From Toxoplasma gondii ME49 (lineage: Eukaryota; Apicomplexa; Conoidasida; Eucoccidiorida; Sarcocystidae): DNA of 64,000 nucleotides. Each line of letters opens with the position of its first letter. The first letter of the stretch is position 1. The translations under genes and the position numbers were made by a program. Location: positions 636,144 to 700,143 of the forward strand of contig NC_031480.1 in the NCBI RefSeq assembly GCF_000006565.2. Reading direction: 5' to 3'. Positions 1 to 14,500 of the stretch are shown here, one piece after another. The notes beneath the pieces are model-generated. The model ran no database searches, was not told the origin of the DNA, and worked only from the letters and a program-made list of their open reading frames with translations.

Positions 1-2076
1 ACACCCTTATTGCCAAGCGTCTATTCACTTGTTCAGTATTTGTACGGAGGGGGGTGCGCAGCGAGGGATGCGAAGGTAAGTGTGTGACACGTGTGCACGG
101 AACTGCGTAGAAAAATGTGTGTGAAACGTAGAAGCAGACGTGCGTCGCCCGTCAGCGGTGCCGTAACGGCGTATTCATACGGGACCGACGAGGAGCATGC
201 CGACGGTTTTCGTTTCCAAAGTTGGGTGACCACCAAACTCATGGCTTTGAGCCATCGGGGTTGCCCGCTGAAAATATACACCTGACGCTGCGTCGTATGG
301 AGGACACTCTCTTTGGCCCTTTTAGCGGACGAATCATGCTCGTCATAGTATCTGCATTGTGCGTGTCTCCGCGCACACTTCCCCCATTCACTTCTAAATG
401 ATGCATCTTCCCGTTCACTTCCATGTCAATGCCACTTCCACGAAACACAGGATTCCCGAGCTGACTCAACGAAGTTGTCCAAAGCGATCTGCAACTCGAA
501 TGTCCCTTTTCATCCCTCAGCATCTTCTACAAATACGTATGGTTCTGCGCCTCCTCACAGCCTGTGACCTTGCAGAAAAATATGTTTTTCGTGGGTGACG
601 TTCACGAAGTATGCACCGGTAAAGCTGCAAGGTGACGACAAACAGGGACGCCTGCAACCCAGGACGCCCTCGCCTCGCCGTTTCTGCCTGTTCAGACCCC
701 GTTTCATGTGTCGGGGTTCCTTCTCGGCTTCTGTAAAACTATCTACATCTACCCATCGCTGTATGTGGCGTACCATGCAACTTGTTGGGTCTCACCAGCG
801 CGTTTTCTTCCAAGATAAGCCGAAACGTTCGAACGCGGCGCTTTGAGGCGTATGAGCCGTCTCTGTGTCACGTGGAGAGAGCGATAGCGAGATCCAGTTT
901 GCTATCTCCGCAGGCACACACATCTGTGTGTTAATTGTTGCAAAATAAGAGGTTATGTCCGATGTTTATAGGCTTTTCCGAAGGAACGGGAAGCTCTTCT
1001 TGAGAAAGAGCGCCTCTTTCAAGGAGTTGGGGATGCGCGACCGGCGACACAGCCGCCCCGGCGCGTGTGTGTGTTGGTGGTCTACCGGCAAAGCACGCTC
1101 CCGCTCTGTCGCGTGCGAGGATTTTCACTTGTCAGCGCTCGAAGGTCTCCGAAGCTCGTTTTTTCCCTGGCGACCGGATTTGTAACTACAGAAAATGCGA
1201 GTTTTAGTGACCTGCGCGAACTCTTCCCCTCCGGACACAAGGAAGCGCACAAACAGGGGGTTCTTTAGCGAGAACGGCGCCTCTGTTTTTTCCCCCTTTT
1301 CCTGAGCTGCGCTCCTTTTCCTCGCGCCCCCTCGCGCTCTTTCGTTCGCCCTGTGTGCTTCTTCTCGCTCTCATCGCAGGGTCTGACTGAACCGCTGCGG
1401 TCTTTTCCCGTTTTCTTTTTTTGGCACTGCAAACTGCTGGGTTCGCGAGTCGCTGCGCGCCGGAGCGTTTGGAGCGCGCGGGTTCCCCTTGCATTCTCGA
1501 CATTTCGTAGAACTTTGGAAAAAACACTCTGGATCGACGGCCAGAAACCACTTCTCTGCCTCACACTGCCGTGCGCAGCGCCCAGGAAGACCGTACCCAA
1601 CTGCTAGAAAACGGGGTGTAGTGACGTCTGCATGCTCCGATCCGCGGTTTCTCGGCAGACCGTTACACACGCCTGTCTGCGTGGACTTGTTCCCCTCATT
1701 TGCGAATCTTTTGCCGTACTCTTGCAAGACCTCTCGTCCTGCGTTGTCAGATCCGTCGGGAGACCCTGTGCCCTCGATATCTCTCCTCACTGTTCTGCGT
1801 CTGCCTCGCGACGCCTCTGTTACGTAGTCTCGTTTCTCGGATCGCAGAGAGCTTCTTACGTCTCCTCTCCTCGGCGTCTCCAAATTTCCCTTCGAACTGT
1901 AAAAACGTCTCTAGAATCCTCCTGGTTCTTCCACGCTCGCTTTTCTCTGTGTTCTCTCGTAACCGTTCAGCTGGCTCTTCCGATCTATCGGGATTCATCC
2001 GACGTCTTCCATTCTCTGTCGTTCCAGTCTGACAATCGCCTTTCTCATTCTCAAAGCTCTTTCCTGGGACCCAAGA
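1..2076. other. Spacer and 5' leader upstream of V-ATPase B
   Basis: No protein-coding gene could be supported here. Open frames are short, overlap on both strands and lack family motifs. From about 1250 to 2070 the plus strand becomes pyrimidine-rich, as expected for a coccidian promoter and 5' leader, and it runs directly into the V-ATPase B start codon. A TGCATGC heptamer lies at 1629-1635, about 440 bases before that start. Confidence 0.5.
1629..1635. promoter_or_regulatory. TGCATGC motif upstream of V-ATPase B
   Basis: The palindromic heptamer TGCATGC occurs about 440 bases upstream of the V-ATPase B start codon. This motif is known in apicomplexan promoters as a recognition core for some ApiAP2 factors. 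Function here is inferred from sequence and position only. Confidence 0.3.
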
Positions 2077-4811
2077 ATGGCGGCTCAGGCAGCCAAGGCC
2101 GACGCTGCGCTCGCGCATGCAGCGGCAGCTTCTCGCGACTACCGAGTGGCTCCTCGCCTCGACTATCGAACGGTCGCAGGTGTGGAAGGCCCGCTTGTCA
2201 TTCTCGATGATGTCAAGTTCCCCATGTACAATGAAATCGTCAACATCCACCTTGGAGATGGATCCGTCAGAGAGGGGCAGGTACGCGCGAAAAAGTCAAG
2301 AGATCACCTCGAGAGCTTAAGCGCCAGGTACAGCTGTCGTGAACCTCTGGAAGCGCGTATGTTCGAGACTCCCGTCTCGTCACTTGCATTTTCATACAAA
2401 CATGAGATACATCTCTACACCAATACAAATGCACATATCTAGACATGGAGACGCAGACATAACGCACATCCATGCACATATCAATATATATATATATATA
2501 TACATACGTATCCATGTAAATATACCTATATACCTATATACGTATATATATATATATATATATATGTCCATGCACATGTAAGTGTATACATATATGTGTG
2601 TGTGTATGCGTGAGTGGAAATATCTGGATAGGCCTTCTTGGAGTCGAAGAAAACGTTGCGCGCGTTCCGTTTGTTTTTTTAGCCTGTGCACATGAGCGTG
2701 TGTTCCGTATTTCTTTTGGGTCTTGCGGATGTGCGAGTGTGTATGGACATGGTTTTTCGCGTCTTTTCACGAGTTCGGCTCCGCATGGTCTTGCGGCGAC
2801 GGCGCAGAAGACACCTTTCTGCTCGGGTCTCCGCCTGTTTCCAGGTTCTGGAAGTCCGAGGGAAGCGAGCAGTGGTGCAAGTGTTTGAGGGGACGTCCGG
2901 CATCGATACGCGCCAGTGCCATGCGGAGTTCACGGGAGACGTATTGAAGATGCCGATCAGCGAAGAGATGCTGGGGCGGGCGTTCAACGGGAGTGGGAAG
3001 CCGATCGACCGCGGGCCTCGCGTACTGGCCGAGGAGTTTCTGGACATCAACGGATGCCCGATCAACCCTCAGTGTCGTGTGTACCCCAAAGAGATGATTC
3101 AGACAGGGATTTCGGCGATCGACGTGATGAACAGCGTGGTTCGCGGCCAGAAGATTCCGCTCTTCTCGGCCGCGGGTCTGCCGCACAACGAGATCGGCGC
3201 GCAGATCTGCCGACAGGCGAGTCTGGTCGCGGGGAAGGATGTGAAGGATCACTCGAACGAGAACTTCGCCGTCGTCTTTGGAGCGATGGGTGTGAACATG
3301 GAGACCGCGCGCTTCTTCCGACAAGACTTCGAGGAAAACGGGAGCATGGAACGCGTTGCGCTGTTTCTGAATCTGGCGAATGACCCAACCATCGAACGCA
3401 TTATCACACCGCGCCTCGCTCTGACCACTGCGGAGTACCTCGCGTACGAGCGCGAGATGCACGTCTTTGTCATTCTGACCGACATGACGGCGTATGCCGA
3501 CGCGCTCAGAGAGGTCTCAGCTGCCAGAGAGGAAGTCCCTGGACGTCGAGGCTATCCTGGCTACATGTACACGGACTTGTCGACCATCTACGAGCGCGCA
3601 GGTCGCGTCGAGGGCCGCAACGGATCCATCACCCAGTTCCCGATTCTCACGATGCCCAACGACGACATCACGCACCCGGTCCCCGATCTCACTGGGTACA
3701 TCACTGAGGGACAAGTCTTCGTGGACAGAGGCCTTCACAACCGACAGATCTATCCGCCCATCAACGTGCTGCCTTCTCTCAGCCGTCTCATGAAGTCCGG
3801 AATCGGACGAGGCATGACGCGCGAAGACCACCCCCAAGTCTCCGACCAGGTGCAGACCCGTCGCGATTGAAAGAGAGACCGAGGGGAAGAGCGACAGAGG
3901 GAAAGAGAAACAGAGAGCGAGGTTGAAAGAAGCCGGCCAGGCGAGAAGCAGAGAATGAGGGAGAAGGCGGACGGATGGAAGAGAGCGAGGAGAGGCAGAC
4001 GGGGAGACATCAAGGAAAGGAAGAGGGGCAGAAGGAAGAAAGGCAGAGATACTTTAGACAGAAGAACTGAAACAAGAGAAAAAATAAGAACGCAGAGGCT
4101 GAGGAGAAAACGCAAGGAACAAAGGAGAGAGAGAGGAAGTATTTGCTGCCTCTTTTTTGTCGAAGGCAGTCCAGCGCAGATGTGCCAGCGACCTTTTTTC
4201 TCGTTTCGTCCACATCGTTTTCGTATCTCTGCAGAGAGACGACCTGCGCGTTGCATGCATCTGCGAAAACGTGCAATTCCATCTGCATGCGTTGACCCAC
4301 CAATTAAGCCACACATTTACTTGGCATACATACACGCGTCTGTATACACATACACCCATGCATGCTGAACTTCTTGTATGTGTTGTATGTCTTGTATCGG
4401 GATGGATACACCGATATGTACTCCTCGATTTCCTCGCATGTACACACATGCCATCGAAAGTCATGTCCGCGTTCTTCGAGAGGTTGCGTTTTTCGTTCTC
4501 AGTTGTACGCGAACTACGCGATCGGGCAAGATACTCGCGCGATGAAGGCCGTGGTGGGCGAGGAGGCGCTCTCGCCTGACGACTTGTTGTACCTGGAGTT
4601 CACCGACAAATTCGAGAACCGGCTTCTGAGTCAAGGGCCGTACGAGAACCGAACGATCTTCCAGTCACTGGACATTGCATGGGAGCTGCTGCGTATTTTC
4701 CCCGAGGACATGCTGAAGAAGATCAAGGAAGAAGAACTGCGAAAGTACTACCCCAGAGACAAGTACCTCGAGGAACAGGAACGGAACGACAAGCGCGTCC
4801 CCCCCTCATGA
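2077..4811 (+). CDS. V-type H+-ATPase subunit B (V1 sector)
   Basis: This is the non-catalytic nucleotide-binding subunit of the V1 head of the proton pump that acidifies endomembrane compartments. Three exons join in phase 0: 2077-2280, 2845-3849 and 4503-4811, giving 505 aa, close to the family's usual ~500. The start context AAGAATGGCG follows a pyrimidine-rich leader. Subunit B hallmarks include the degenerate P-loop region [14 protein letters not shown] near residue 175, the ATPase alpha/beta signature [13 protein letters not shown] near 372, and the C-terminal [10 protein letters not shown] and QGPYENRT blocks. Intron 1 carries TA repeats and intron 2 is GA-rich. Identity is certain at family level. 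It differs from subunit A, which has a complete catalytic P-loop and is longer. It converges on PRP3. Confidence 0.97.
2483..2600. repeat. TA-rich microsatellite in V-ATPase B intron 1
   Basis: Two uninterrupted (TA)n tracts lie around 2483-2503 and 2543-2565, with CATATA/TACATA variants between them and a short (TG)n run after. The tract is entirely intronic. Confidence 0.9.
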
Positions 4812-6439
4812 AATCTGCGGACGTTGTTCCGTGGAAAGTCTGCCTGCTTCCAGTTTGGAGACACCGAAGGGGATGGGAGAAAACGCGTCGCGAAGACTGG
4901 GAAGGCGTCCGCGGTCAAGCCCACGGAGTTGAGAAGAATCTCGCACTCGACCCTCGTGTTGCGACAGCAGGAGCCTCCGCGAGAGAGTCTCCACGCTCTG
5001 CACAACGCGCCAAACAGGCGTATGGAACTGGGTGTCTCGGCTTTGTAGCGATGAAAATTTTTGTCTCGCTCTGCAGGACTCGCGCTGGACTACGCAGCCA
5101 GCGGCTCGTATCCCATGGCGCGCGGGTCCGTTCTCAAACTGCTGTTTCGTTGACTGCTGCTGCGTGCTCACAAGCCATCGCCACAAAACGCCAGGCAGCT
5201 CGAAAGCGACCATCAGCTCAACACATGTGCAGACATATATTTGTGGATATGTAAATATATAAATGCATGTATTTACAGTATATTTATATACATATAATAT
5301 ATGTTCATGTATATGTATATGGATAGGTGAGCGCCGCATGGGAGCGGCGGAGTGAGAAGGTGGAAGTTGAGGGGAGTTCCTCTTTGTTGCTTGGGTTTGG
5401 AGTGCGTGACTCTTCCGCGAGCTGCCCGAGTCTCGTTTTCGGAGAATCAACTCAGAAACTTGCTCACTGGTGCTTCCTAAATTGCTAAGAGAAAGGCCTT
5501 TTGCCGGGGACAGATCACCTTGCTGGCTCTTCTCTCTCCATTCGTCGTGCTTCCGCCCACCCTCTCTTTCTTCTCTTTCTCTCTTCTGTCTTTTTCCGTG
5601 TTGTCTTTCTTCTTCCTCTGTTTTTCCCCCGGTGTGTTCTCTGCCCGGCTCTCTTCTTCACATCTTGCTCCGCGGTGTTCTTCCCTCGCTAGGGCCAGAC
5701 CAAACGATAAACGTTTCGCGCAATCGTCAGCGCTGCGCTTCTGCCAAGCCACGCGGGCGGCCTCTGCCTCTCGTTTCCAAAGAAGAACGCGAAGGAAACA
5801 CTGGAAGGAAGGAAAGACGGAGGAGGGGATAAAATAAAGGTCGAGGACAGAGAAAAGAGAAAGAAAGATCACGATCTGGGGGGAAAGAGCTAAAAGGGTG
5901 GAGCCAAGGACAGGCAAGCAAAGGTAGAAAGAGAAGGAGAGAGCAAAAGATGGGGAGGAGAGTGAGAAAAAGAGAAGGAAAAAGGAGAGATGGAACTACA
6001 TAGGAGAGGAAGGGAGAAGGAACACGAGAGAGAGATGATGAAAGCTAGAGAAAGAGCGGTAACATGGAAAAGGGAGAGGAATACAGAGGAAACAGCGCAT
6101 CTTTCGGCAATGTGTCTGGGAGAAAACATTCTAGGTTTCTTAGGCAGTTGCGTGACTCGCGAGACAGCTCGAAGGACTTTTGCAGGAAAGAAACATCAAA
6201 GTTGTGGCACTTGTCCAAGAAACTGAAAGTCTGCAGAGGAAAGGTTTATCCACCGGATACCTCAGCACACGAAAACGTAGCAGGCGACGTTGAGCAGTTT
6301 CAGTCCACGCTAAAACGCCGTCGCGCGAACACAGACATGCAGGGAACTCGGTGAAAGATGAAAAGAATTCGCCGAAGGGAAGCAAGTCGCCTTGGGTCTT
6401 TGAAAAAGCGAGCCGATCTTCTTCATAGAAAAACGATTT
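4812..6439. other. Convergent 3' spacer between V-ATPase B and PRP3
   Basis: This 1.6 kb holds the 3' ends of two convergent genes. A TA/TG-rich stretch (about 5238-5325) is followed by a C/T-rich block (5520-5700) and a strongly GA-rich block (5800-6100). No frame shows conserved protein motifs. Both untranslated regions probably lie here, but I could not place the polyadenylation sites. Confidence 0.55.
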
Positions 6440-9400
6440 CTACAGATCGTTGCTCACGTGACGGTACTTTTGTGCCATGTCCCAGTAGTGCTCCTAAAAC
6501 GCAAACATGCGCAACACACGTTTCGGTCAACTTTTCTGCAGAAGCAAAGAGATGCCATTTCACATCATAGACATCAATCCTACAACAATCAAACCACTCG
6601 ATGTCCAGACATAGATCTATATAAATATATATCCTTACATATATTTGCGTAAATAGATTCGGATGCCCATGTATTTATTCGCATGTATACTCATATATGA
6701 GTATCCGTGTGTAGATACACACAAAGGATCTTCTTGTCGCTGAAGACGTTCACATGCACGCTCGCATGCATGCGTGAAAGCGTTGCACACATCTTTTTCC
6801 TTCGAAAAAAACGTCGCTTTTCATCTTGAGGCTTGGGCGCGTTCACATTTTCTAGCTGGTGTGCCTCGCCCATACCGCAAGCCAGTGCAGAGAACAGTCC
6901 GAGACCCCTCTCTTCTGTCTCGTCCTCTCGTTGGTCTCTCGTTTTTCCGTTTCTCCTCCTCTGCGTCTCTTTTTTCTCTCCATCTCTCACCACATGCGCG
7001 AGTTTGAAGATTTTCCTCCCATCTGCCTCGCCAGCTACGCGGTGGATTTTCCATCCGGAGAAGCTGTTTGTTCGCACTGTGCCCTGCAGAAACGAAGCCG
7101 CCACAGACGCGTCGCGCTGATACTTTTCTTCAGTTTTCCTGCGGGCGTTCCAGCCTCGACTCTCAGTGCCCGTAGACTCGTGGAGGTGAAATCGTACGGA
7201 CTGGCCAGTCGCCGATGGAATCCCGCAAACACGCAGGGGAACTCCCAGGACAGTGGAGAAACGTTTGGACGAAAAACGCCTGCGTTCGCTCGCTGTCCCC
7301 GCGCTCAGCGGCAGCAAAAAAAAGGCGTCGATTCACACATTCCCCCATACGTTTTGCGAGTACTTTTTCTCCATACACTTTCACGCGTCTCATCGACATT
7401 TCTCTGTTGTCTACATCTTGAAGACACTGTCAAAAACGCACACGTACCTGTAGACTCATGTATCCATAAATACACTTACATGTACAAACATAGATCTATG
7501 TACGTATGTACGTATGTATGTGTGTACATGCGAATGTACATGTATACGCCTAGTTTACTTCTCTATCTGTCCATACTCAAGTATACAAGCCATAAGGGAA
7601 GTAGGAATTTGGAATGTGAATCGTTTTGGAAAGAAAACTCCGTTTGAGACGTTTTCTCGGGCTTCTTGGCCCTGGCTGCGAATCTTTGAGTTTTTCGTTT
7701 TGTCTCCACGATGAAAGAACAGAGACACAGGCCGTTCTCTGCAGGAAACTCCACGGAAAGTTTCCTTCTTTTCCCTGTCGTGGTTAGACTGTCTCCACCG
7801 CTGCCTGTGTGGTCTCGCAATCTCCCGATTCGGTGCAGGCAGTGCCTTCTCTCCCAAGTCGACGACGACATCACTTCCCGGCCTTTTGAACTTTTACCTG
7901 CCAAACAAGACAGCAGCTCTCGTCGTCTGCTTCCGGCTTCTCGTCTTCATCCTGCATGGGAGAACGAGAAGAAGAGGGGAGAGACTGAGAAAGAGGAAAC
8001 GACCTCAAGACAAAAAGGAGCGGCTCGAGGGGACGCGTGCAACAGACAGCCACAGAGAAGAAACTCTAGATTCCAAGGTGCAGAAACTTCGAACAGGGAC
8101 GAGAGTCGTCGCGCGTCGGCTTCTCCTCACGGCTTGCTACTCTTTCCTTTCAGAGTCGCATGTCGATGACACGAGCAGAACCAACACACTGCTTCTTTTT
8201 TGTAGCTCTGTTTGTCCACGTTCCTTGTTGCCTCAGTCCCCTCTTTCCTGCTGTCTTTCCTCTCTCTTTCCTGCCGCGTTTCCCTCCGTCTTTCGTTTTG
8301 CTTCTTTCTGCGCTTGGGGCTCACGTCATCGTCGTCGTTGACGGCTGTGCTGCCTTCCAGTTCGCGCCACTTGATGCGCCTCATCATGAGGCTGCGAAAT
8401 CTCTTGATGGAGATCAGCGAACCTGGAACTCTCAACAACAGGGAGGCTCTCAGGTGAAAAAAGCGAAGGCACACGGAAGAAGGAGTCCACACGGGTGCAA
8501 CTCAAGGATCAACAGGAAAGGAAACGAAAGAAAACAGAAGAGAAACATGCATGAGAGAAACGAAGGGAGAGACAGACAAGACAAAGAAGAACGCACCTGC
8601 TCTCAGAAGAAAACGAAGGGAGAGTGAAGCAAAGACGACTCACCTTCGACAACAACAATAGTTTTAAGAGAACTGGGGCAAATGACTGCGACGCCTGCCA
8701 GGTGGAGTTGCTGCGCGTTGATGTCCACCTGCAAACAAGACACAGAAAAAACAAGGCTTTTCTGAAACGAATGAAATCGCCACAGTCGAAACACCTCCAA
8801 CCTTCCAACAAAAGAAACTCTCTCCGGATCTACACGCACATGAACTCAAACAGTTTCACCCATGCATGCATAAGCACACAAATATATATATATATATACA
8901 TACATACATAAATGGGTGCATGCAGAGGCGTCTGGGTGGAGAGTTTTGGCAGCAAGCACACATGTCTCACTTGTTGTGCAGAGAACTGCATTTTCCATCT
9001 TCATGGAAAAACATGGCGTACGCGATATCTCTTTCCTTCCATTTTGCCTCTTCCACGCTTAACATACAAAATATATCGAGCGCGTTACGCATACACCATG
9101 CATTCGAACATACGCATGCATCTATGTATATATCTCTTTATAAACACATGAAACTATACTTATATATATATATATCTATATATATATATGCATGGAGACG
9201 GAAGCACGGGAGTGAATGTCTGCAGAGATTTTCATGTTTCTTACTTTGTACAGATGCCGTTTGTTGGTTAGGTCTTTGAGGCAGAAAAGGAGTACGTGGA
9301 ACTCCCCGCTGTGGGGCTTCTTCTGGGCATCGCAAGAGAAGGAGAGAACGCAGAAAAAGAGAGAGAAAAGATGAAAGAACATGGAAAAAAGTATAGGAGG

Positions 9401-10754
9401 GGACAATATCGACCTCGCGTAAGCCAGGCACTGTGAAGAACACTTGCCACCCATGCGAAGGCTCGTGACTACGCATGCAGTTGACGACCGGAACTCCGTA
9501 AATCTCTGCATGCACTCGCCGGGGCGTTGCATCTCTGCTGCGTCTCTCACACAAACTTAAAGTATAGCTACGTCTGTGTACGCACAGGCGCGCACATACA
9601 TGCATTTACAGACCTTCACCCATGCCTTTGTACATCCTTGCACACAATTAGACCTATGCAACTCCAAGCATACATGCATCTATGCACTTTCGATGCATCT
9701 CCTAGGATGCCTTCACACACAGAGATACAAATCGAGATCTATGTTTCCGTGTATATATCAACTGCATGCATAAAATGGTTTTTGTAGCTGTGGGGAGGGG
9801 ACTTTTGAATGCGTTTGAAGTCGATGGAGTGAACTTGGCGTGAAGAAGGTTTTTTTGATTTTTGCGAACCTGCCATTTGGCTGCGTGCTTTTTGCTGCGG
9901 ACTTCCGGCGCGAGCTTGCGGGCTTCGTTCCGCGCTTCGTGGTCTTTCAGTCGCTTCTCCATTTGTTCTCGCACCTCCTTCTCGACTTTCGAAGGGTCCT
10001 GGACAGAAAAGAAAAAACAACGCGAGGCTCGACGCTCAAAGTCGACAGACCTCGTTTCCAGGCGACGCCATTCGAAAGCGCGTCGACGCTCCCGGGAGCC
10101 AGGCAGAGACAGAGAGAGACGAGAGAAACTGGAAAACAACAGGCGACGCGAAGACGAAGGCTCGAAGGAAGCAAAGAGACAGAAGAGAAGGAAAAAGAGA
10201 AGGAAGATAACGAAGAAGAAGAGAAGAGAAAAAGTAGCGAGGGAAGAAACGCAGATAGGAAGCCCACACTGTCGACCGATGAGAAGTCAGATCTAGAATT
10301 TCCTTTTTCAACAGTGCATAAAGAGAAGACAGACACATCGCAGAGATCCGAAAACGTACTGCGACAGCCTGGTCTCCAAGGACCCTCATCAAGTTGGTGA
10401 GCTTCACTTTCGGAGGCGGCGGCGGCATGAGGCCTGAAAAAAACAAACATGTTGCGTCCTCTAAAACGTTCAGAATGAAAGTCCCTCTTGAAGCGGGCGC
10501 GACAAAAAAAATTCGACCCTGATGAAGTTCCCTTCTTTAAAAAGTCGACAATCTCCCACAACGACACACAAGCGCGTCTGCACGCAGTGAGCGACATGCA
10601 GACCGCCGTTGTCACAAACGTAGGACAAAGCATGCAAGCGAAAGCATACGCTCCATAAAAAAGATGCAGAGACACAAACACATACAGAGGTGGCCGAATA
10701 TATATATATATATATATATAAGTATATGGGTATATATATATATAAGTATATGGG

Positions 10755-10793
<39 letters not shown>

Positions 10794-11524
10794 GCTGCGA
10801 TGGATACGGCCAAATATAGATAACATTGCAAGATTTTCGCGCGGTTGTGCATGTGTGTGAGTGTCTATTTTCGCTCTGGCGTCCAGGAGCTTCCACAAGC
10901 GTTCTGATACATGTTACAAATGAAACGTATAATACAACACCATACACAGAATGTATAATATATATATATATATACTATAAAAACTGTGTATAATACATAT
11001 TTGTGTTTCCAGCCTCTTTCGCGCAGGGATCGACTCTCCCCGGTGGCTTCGGTTTTCAGTCCGCAGTGACTGTTTCTACATGTGAAGAGGAGCGAAGGAA
11101 CCGAGCACAGGTCACTTTTCACGACCGCAGCAAAGGCCGCTCTCTCTCTTTTCTCTCGGCTGCGACTCGCGCAGAGAAGGCAGTACCCATGCGTATTTTG
11201 TCTTGTTTTTCTCTCTCCTTCTCCTGACGCTTCCGACGCCGCAGCTTCTTTCTGGAGACAGGAGCAAACAGCAACAAAGACGAGTGAACAATCAGGAAAG
11301 AGACCCGCAACGGCCGCGACCCTCCAGAAACGAACGCGGCAGAGCAATCCAAAGTCGACATGCGAACTCACACACATATTCTACACCCCAAGCCACACCA
11401 GCACAGAAAATGCACAAAAGCCTTCAACTCTTTTCACCACAAAGCCTTCCAAACCCACGTATACCTGAGTTTAAACTTATCCGTCTATCATCTATTAGTG
11501 TCTGCCGTCTGCCTACTTCTACAC

Positions 11525-11570
<46 letters not shown>

Positions 11571-14500
11571 CATCTTGTATCGACTAATGCATGCACACGC
11601 ACACATTCACATATAAACACACATCTCGCCACCTATATATGTATGTATATATATATATATATATATATAAATGTATCCGGGTATGTATGAGTCTCTGTGC
11701 ACAGGTGTAGATGGACAGAAGGATCAATCCACACCTCAATACACATAGGTATGTGAGGAAGCTGTGTGTTTTCTGCATGTTTTCTGCATGCAGCTGTTTG
11801 TCTCACCGTTCTTGTTTGGTCAGATACATGTTGATGATGACATTTGTCGACGCGTCGAGCACAGGCCTCACAGGAACGGGGTGCTCCACAAGGTTGTCTA
11901 AGGCGTCCTGGAAAAGCAGGTCGAGACGAAGACGAGAGTTCATGAGTTCATGACTGCTCTTCACCACGACTCCTCAGGTTGTGCGTCTGGCAGCACAAAG
12001 CGCTGAGTTTCAAATCCGACACCCCTCAACTTTTCCTTTTCCACGCTACTCTATTCTCGGCGATACACCGTGAAGTCCAGAAAGTTAAGTCTCGAGTAGC
12101 GAGTCAAGAACAACCGGAAGGAAAGCAAGTCTCTCGCGAATAAGCGCCTTCAACTCCGACCAAGGCGGACAAGTTTGGAAATGATGGAAACGTTCTCCAC
12201 GGCGAAAATCAGTGACAAAGTTACTCTTTGGGTCTGTTACAAGAGGAACGTTTTCTCAGTCGACGAGGAGGTCGCCTGAGCTCTGTTTTTCCTAAATCTC
12301 ACAGGAATCTACGGCGTACTTGGAAGACTCCCTGACTGACGTGAGTCTTTCGAGGCTGCGCCTTTGCTCCTTCAGCGAAGAGAGCAAACATGCACTTGCA
12401 ACAATCTCCCAGCAGTCCAGAGACCCTGGAAATGCTCCACTACTTCTGACCTTCCTCCTCCACACACACACCCAGTTCGTCTAGAGATGTCTACGTGAAC
12501 GACTGTAAGACTCTCCCGCGTCACTGCACAGAGCTGTTCTCTCCCTCTGTCTCTGGACGGATACCCACAGCTTTGTATCAATTTAAATATATGCATGTCT
12601 ACATCTACCTGTATATGTATAGATATAGCGACAACGAAAGTGTCTTTCATATCACCCCTCAAGCGCTTGCGTTCTTTCTCTCACTCTCTCTCCAGATTTG
12701 GAAAGACTGCATGGACATGTATATTTCGAACGCGTCTGGCGCGCCCGTGTGCGTCGTGTGCTCTTCGCTTACCTCCTGAGGAAGAATCTCGTCCGGACGG
12801 GAGGCGTCCACCTTGAGGATACACGCATCCCACGGTTCGACGCTAGGTGGCTGCGCGGCCTGCAGGAAGGAGCAGATGCAGAGCAGAGCGAAAAAAGAGG
12901 AGACAGCGAAATAAAGAGGACAGAGCGAAAAAAGAGGACAGAGCGAAAAAAGAGGAGACAGCGAAATAAAGAGGAGACAGCCTCGATACGCGTCTGAAGC
13001 ACTGCTGCTGGCCGCAGAGAGAACAACAAAACGCAACCACACCCAGACGAGACGAACAGCTCTCCGAGTCGGTCGTTCTGTCTCTGTATACCCAAATTTT
13101 CGCCGAGAACTCCGGGGTCTGTTCGTCCTCCTCCTTCTGAACAGGAGACCCCGCAGCTGGTGCGGAACACTGGGCGTCTGCATGCGTGCCGTCGCCTGCG
13201 GGTCTGCCCTTCAAGCTTTGACTCTCGCCGCCGTGCTCTCGCTCTCGCTCTCGTTCGGCCCTCTTCTCCATCACGTGATGGTGGTGGAGCATCTGCTGCT
13301 CCTGCTGGATGTAACGCCCAGCCTCCACGAACTCGAGCGCCTTCCTCTTCCTCTGCAGCAACGCACGGAGAGACAGGGAGTGAGAAGAGAAGAAGGAGGC
13401 AGAAGAGAAGGCACGGGAAGAGAAAGGAAGAAATGGAGACGGAGAGAGGGGGGAAAGAAACGGAAGGAGAAGAGAAGAAGGAGGCAGAACAGAAGGCACG
13501 GGAAGAGAAAGGAAGAAATGGAGACGGAGAGAGGGGGGAAAGAAACGGAAGGAGAAGAGAAGAAGGAGGCAGAACAGAAGGCACGGGAAGAGAAAGGAAG
13601 AAATGAAGACGGAGAGAGGGGGGAAAGAAACGGAAGGAGAAGAGAAGAAGGAGGCAGAAGAGAAGGCACCGGAAGAGAAAGGAAGAAGGGAGAAGAAGAG
13701 AAGAACGACGGGGGAAGAGAGGAAGTGGAGAGGCGGAAAAAGGAGAAGATGAGAGGCACAGAAAAAACGAAAAAGGACTAGAAGCAGAAAGAATGTAAAA
13801 TGGGAAACGGACCTTGTTTCGGGCCGTCTTGACCGGAATCGACGGGTCAAACCAAGGCTGCTCCGTGATGTCCTCGATAACAGTTTCCCGGACTCCAGCA
13901 GCAGCACCTAAAGCCTTCGCTGCCTCTTCAATCTGAAAACACAAAGTCGGCGACACAACGAACTCCACGCAGCAACTGAAAAGCGAATCGGAAGACGGAG
14001 CTCTGAACAAGACGAGGCGCCAGGTCGAGTCCGAGATGCGACGACGGAGGAGAGAAATCGCGAGCGTGGAAAGCAAGCGGAGGGAGACGAGAGACAACAA
14101 GGCCGCCTGGAAGGAAGGGGACGAGAGTCAACGCGACTTGGCCTCAAAACGCGCTCGCTCCTCTGCAGACGCGAGTCACTTCACACGCCTCCGTCGGTCC
14201 CCCCTCACGTAGACTCTCTTTCAGGTTATCTCTTGTTCCACAATGACTTGAGTTCCCCGTCTAGTTCTCTCTTTCTCTGTGTGTTTTCATTCTTCCACTC
14301 CTTCTCTCTCTTCTTCTCTCCCGTCTTCTTCTTCTTTCCCGTCTTTTTCTTTCTCCCTCTCCGTTTGTTTTTCTGGGTTCCTGGACACCGACCTTTCCTT
14401 CGTTCTGCGCTCTGCGGTTGATTTTGAGGTCGCTGACGATGGTGCGTTTCTGGAGGGGAACGACTTTTCCTTCTTCGTCGATTTCTCTACCGAACTGGTC

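Noticed and set aside
2767..3462. Long minus-strand frame opposite V-ATPase B exon 2
   Set aside because: It is the antisense shadow of a highly conserved, GC-rich coding exon.
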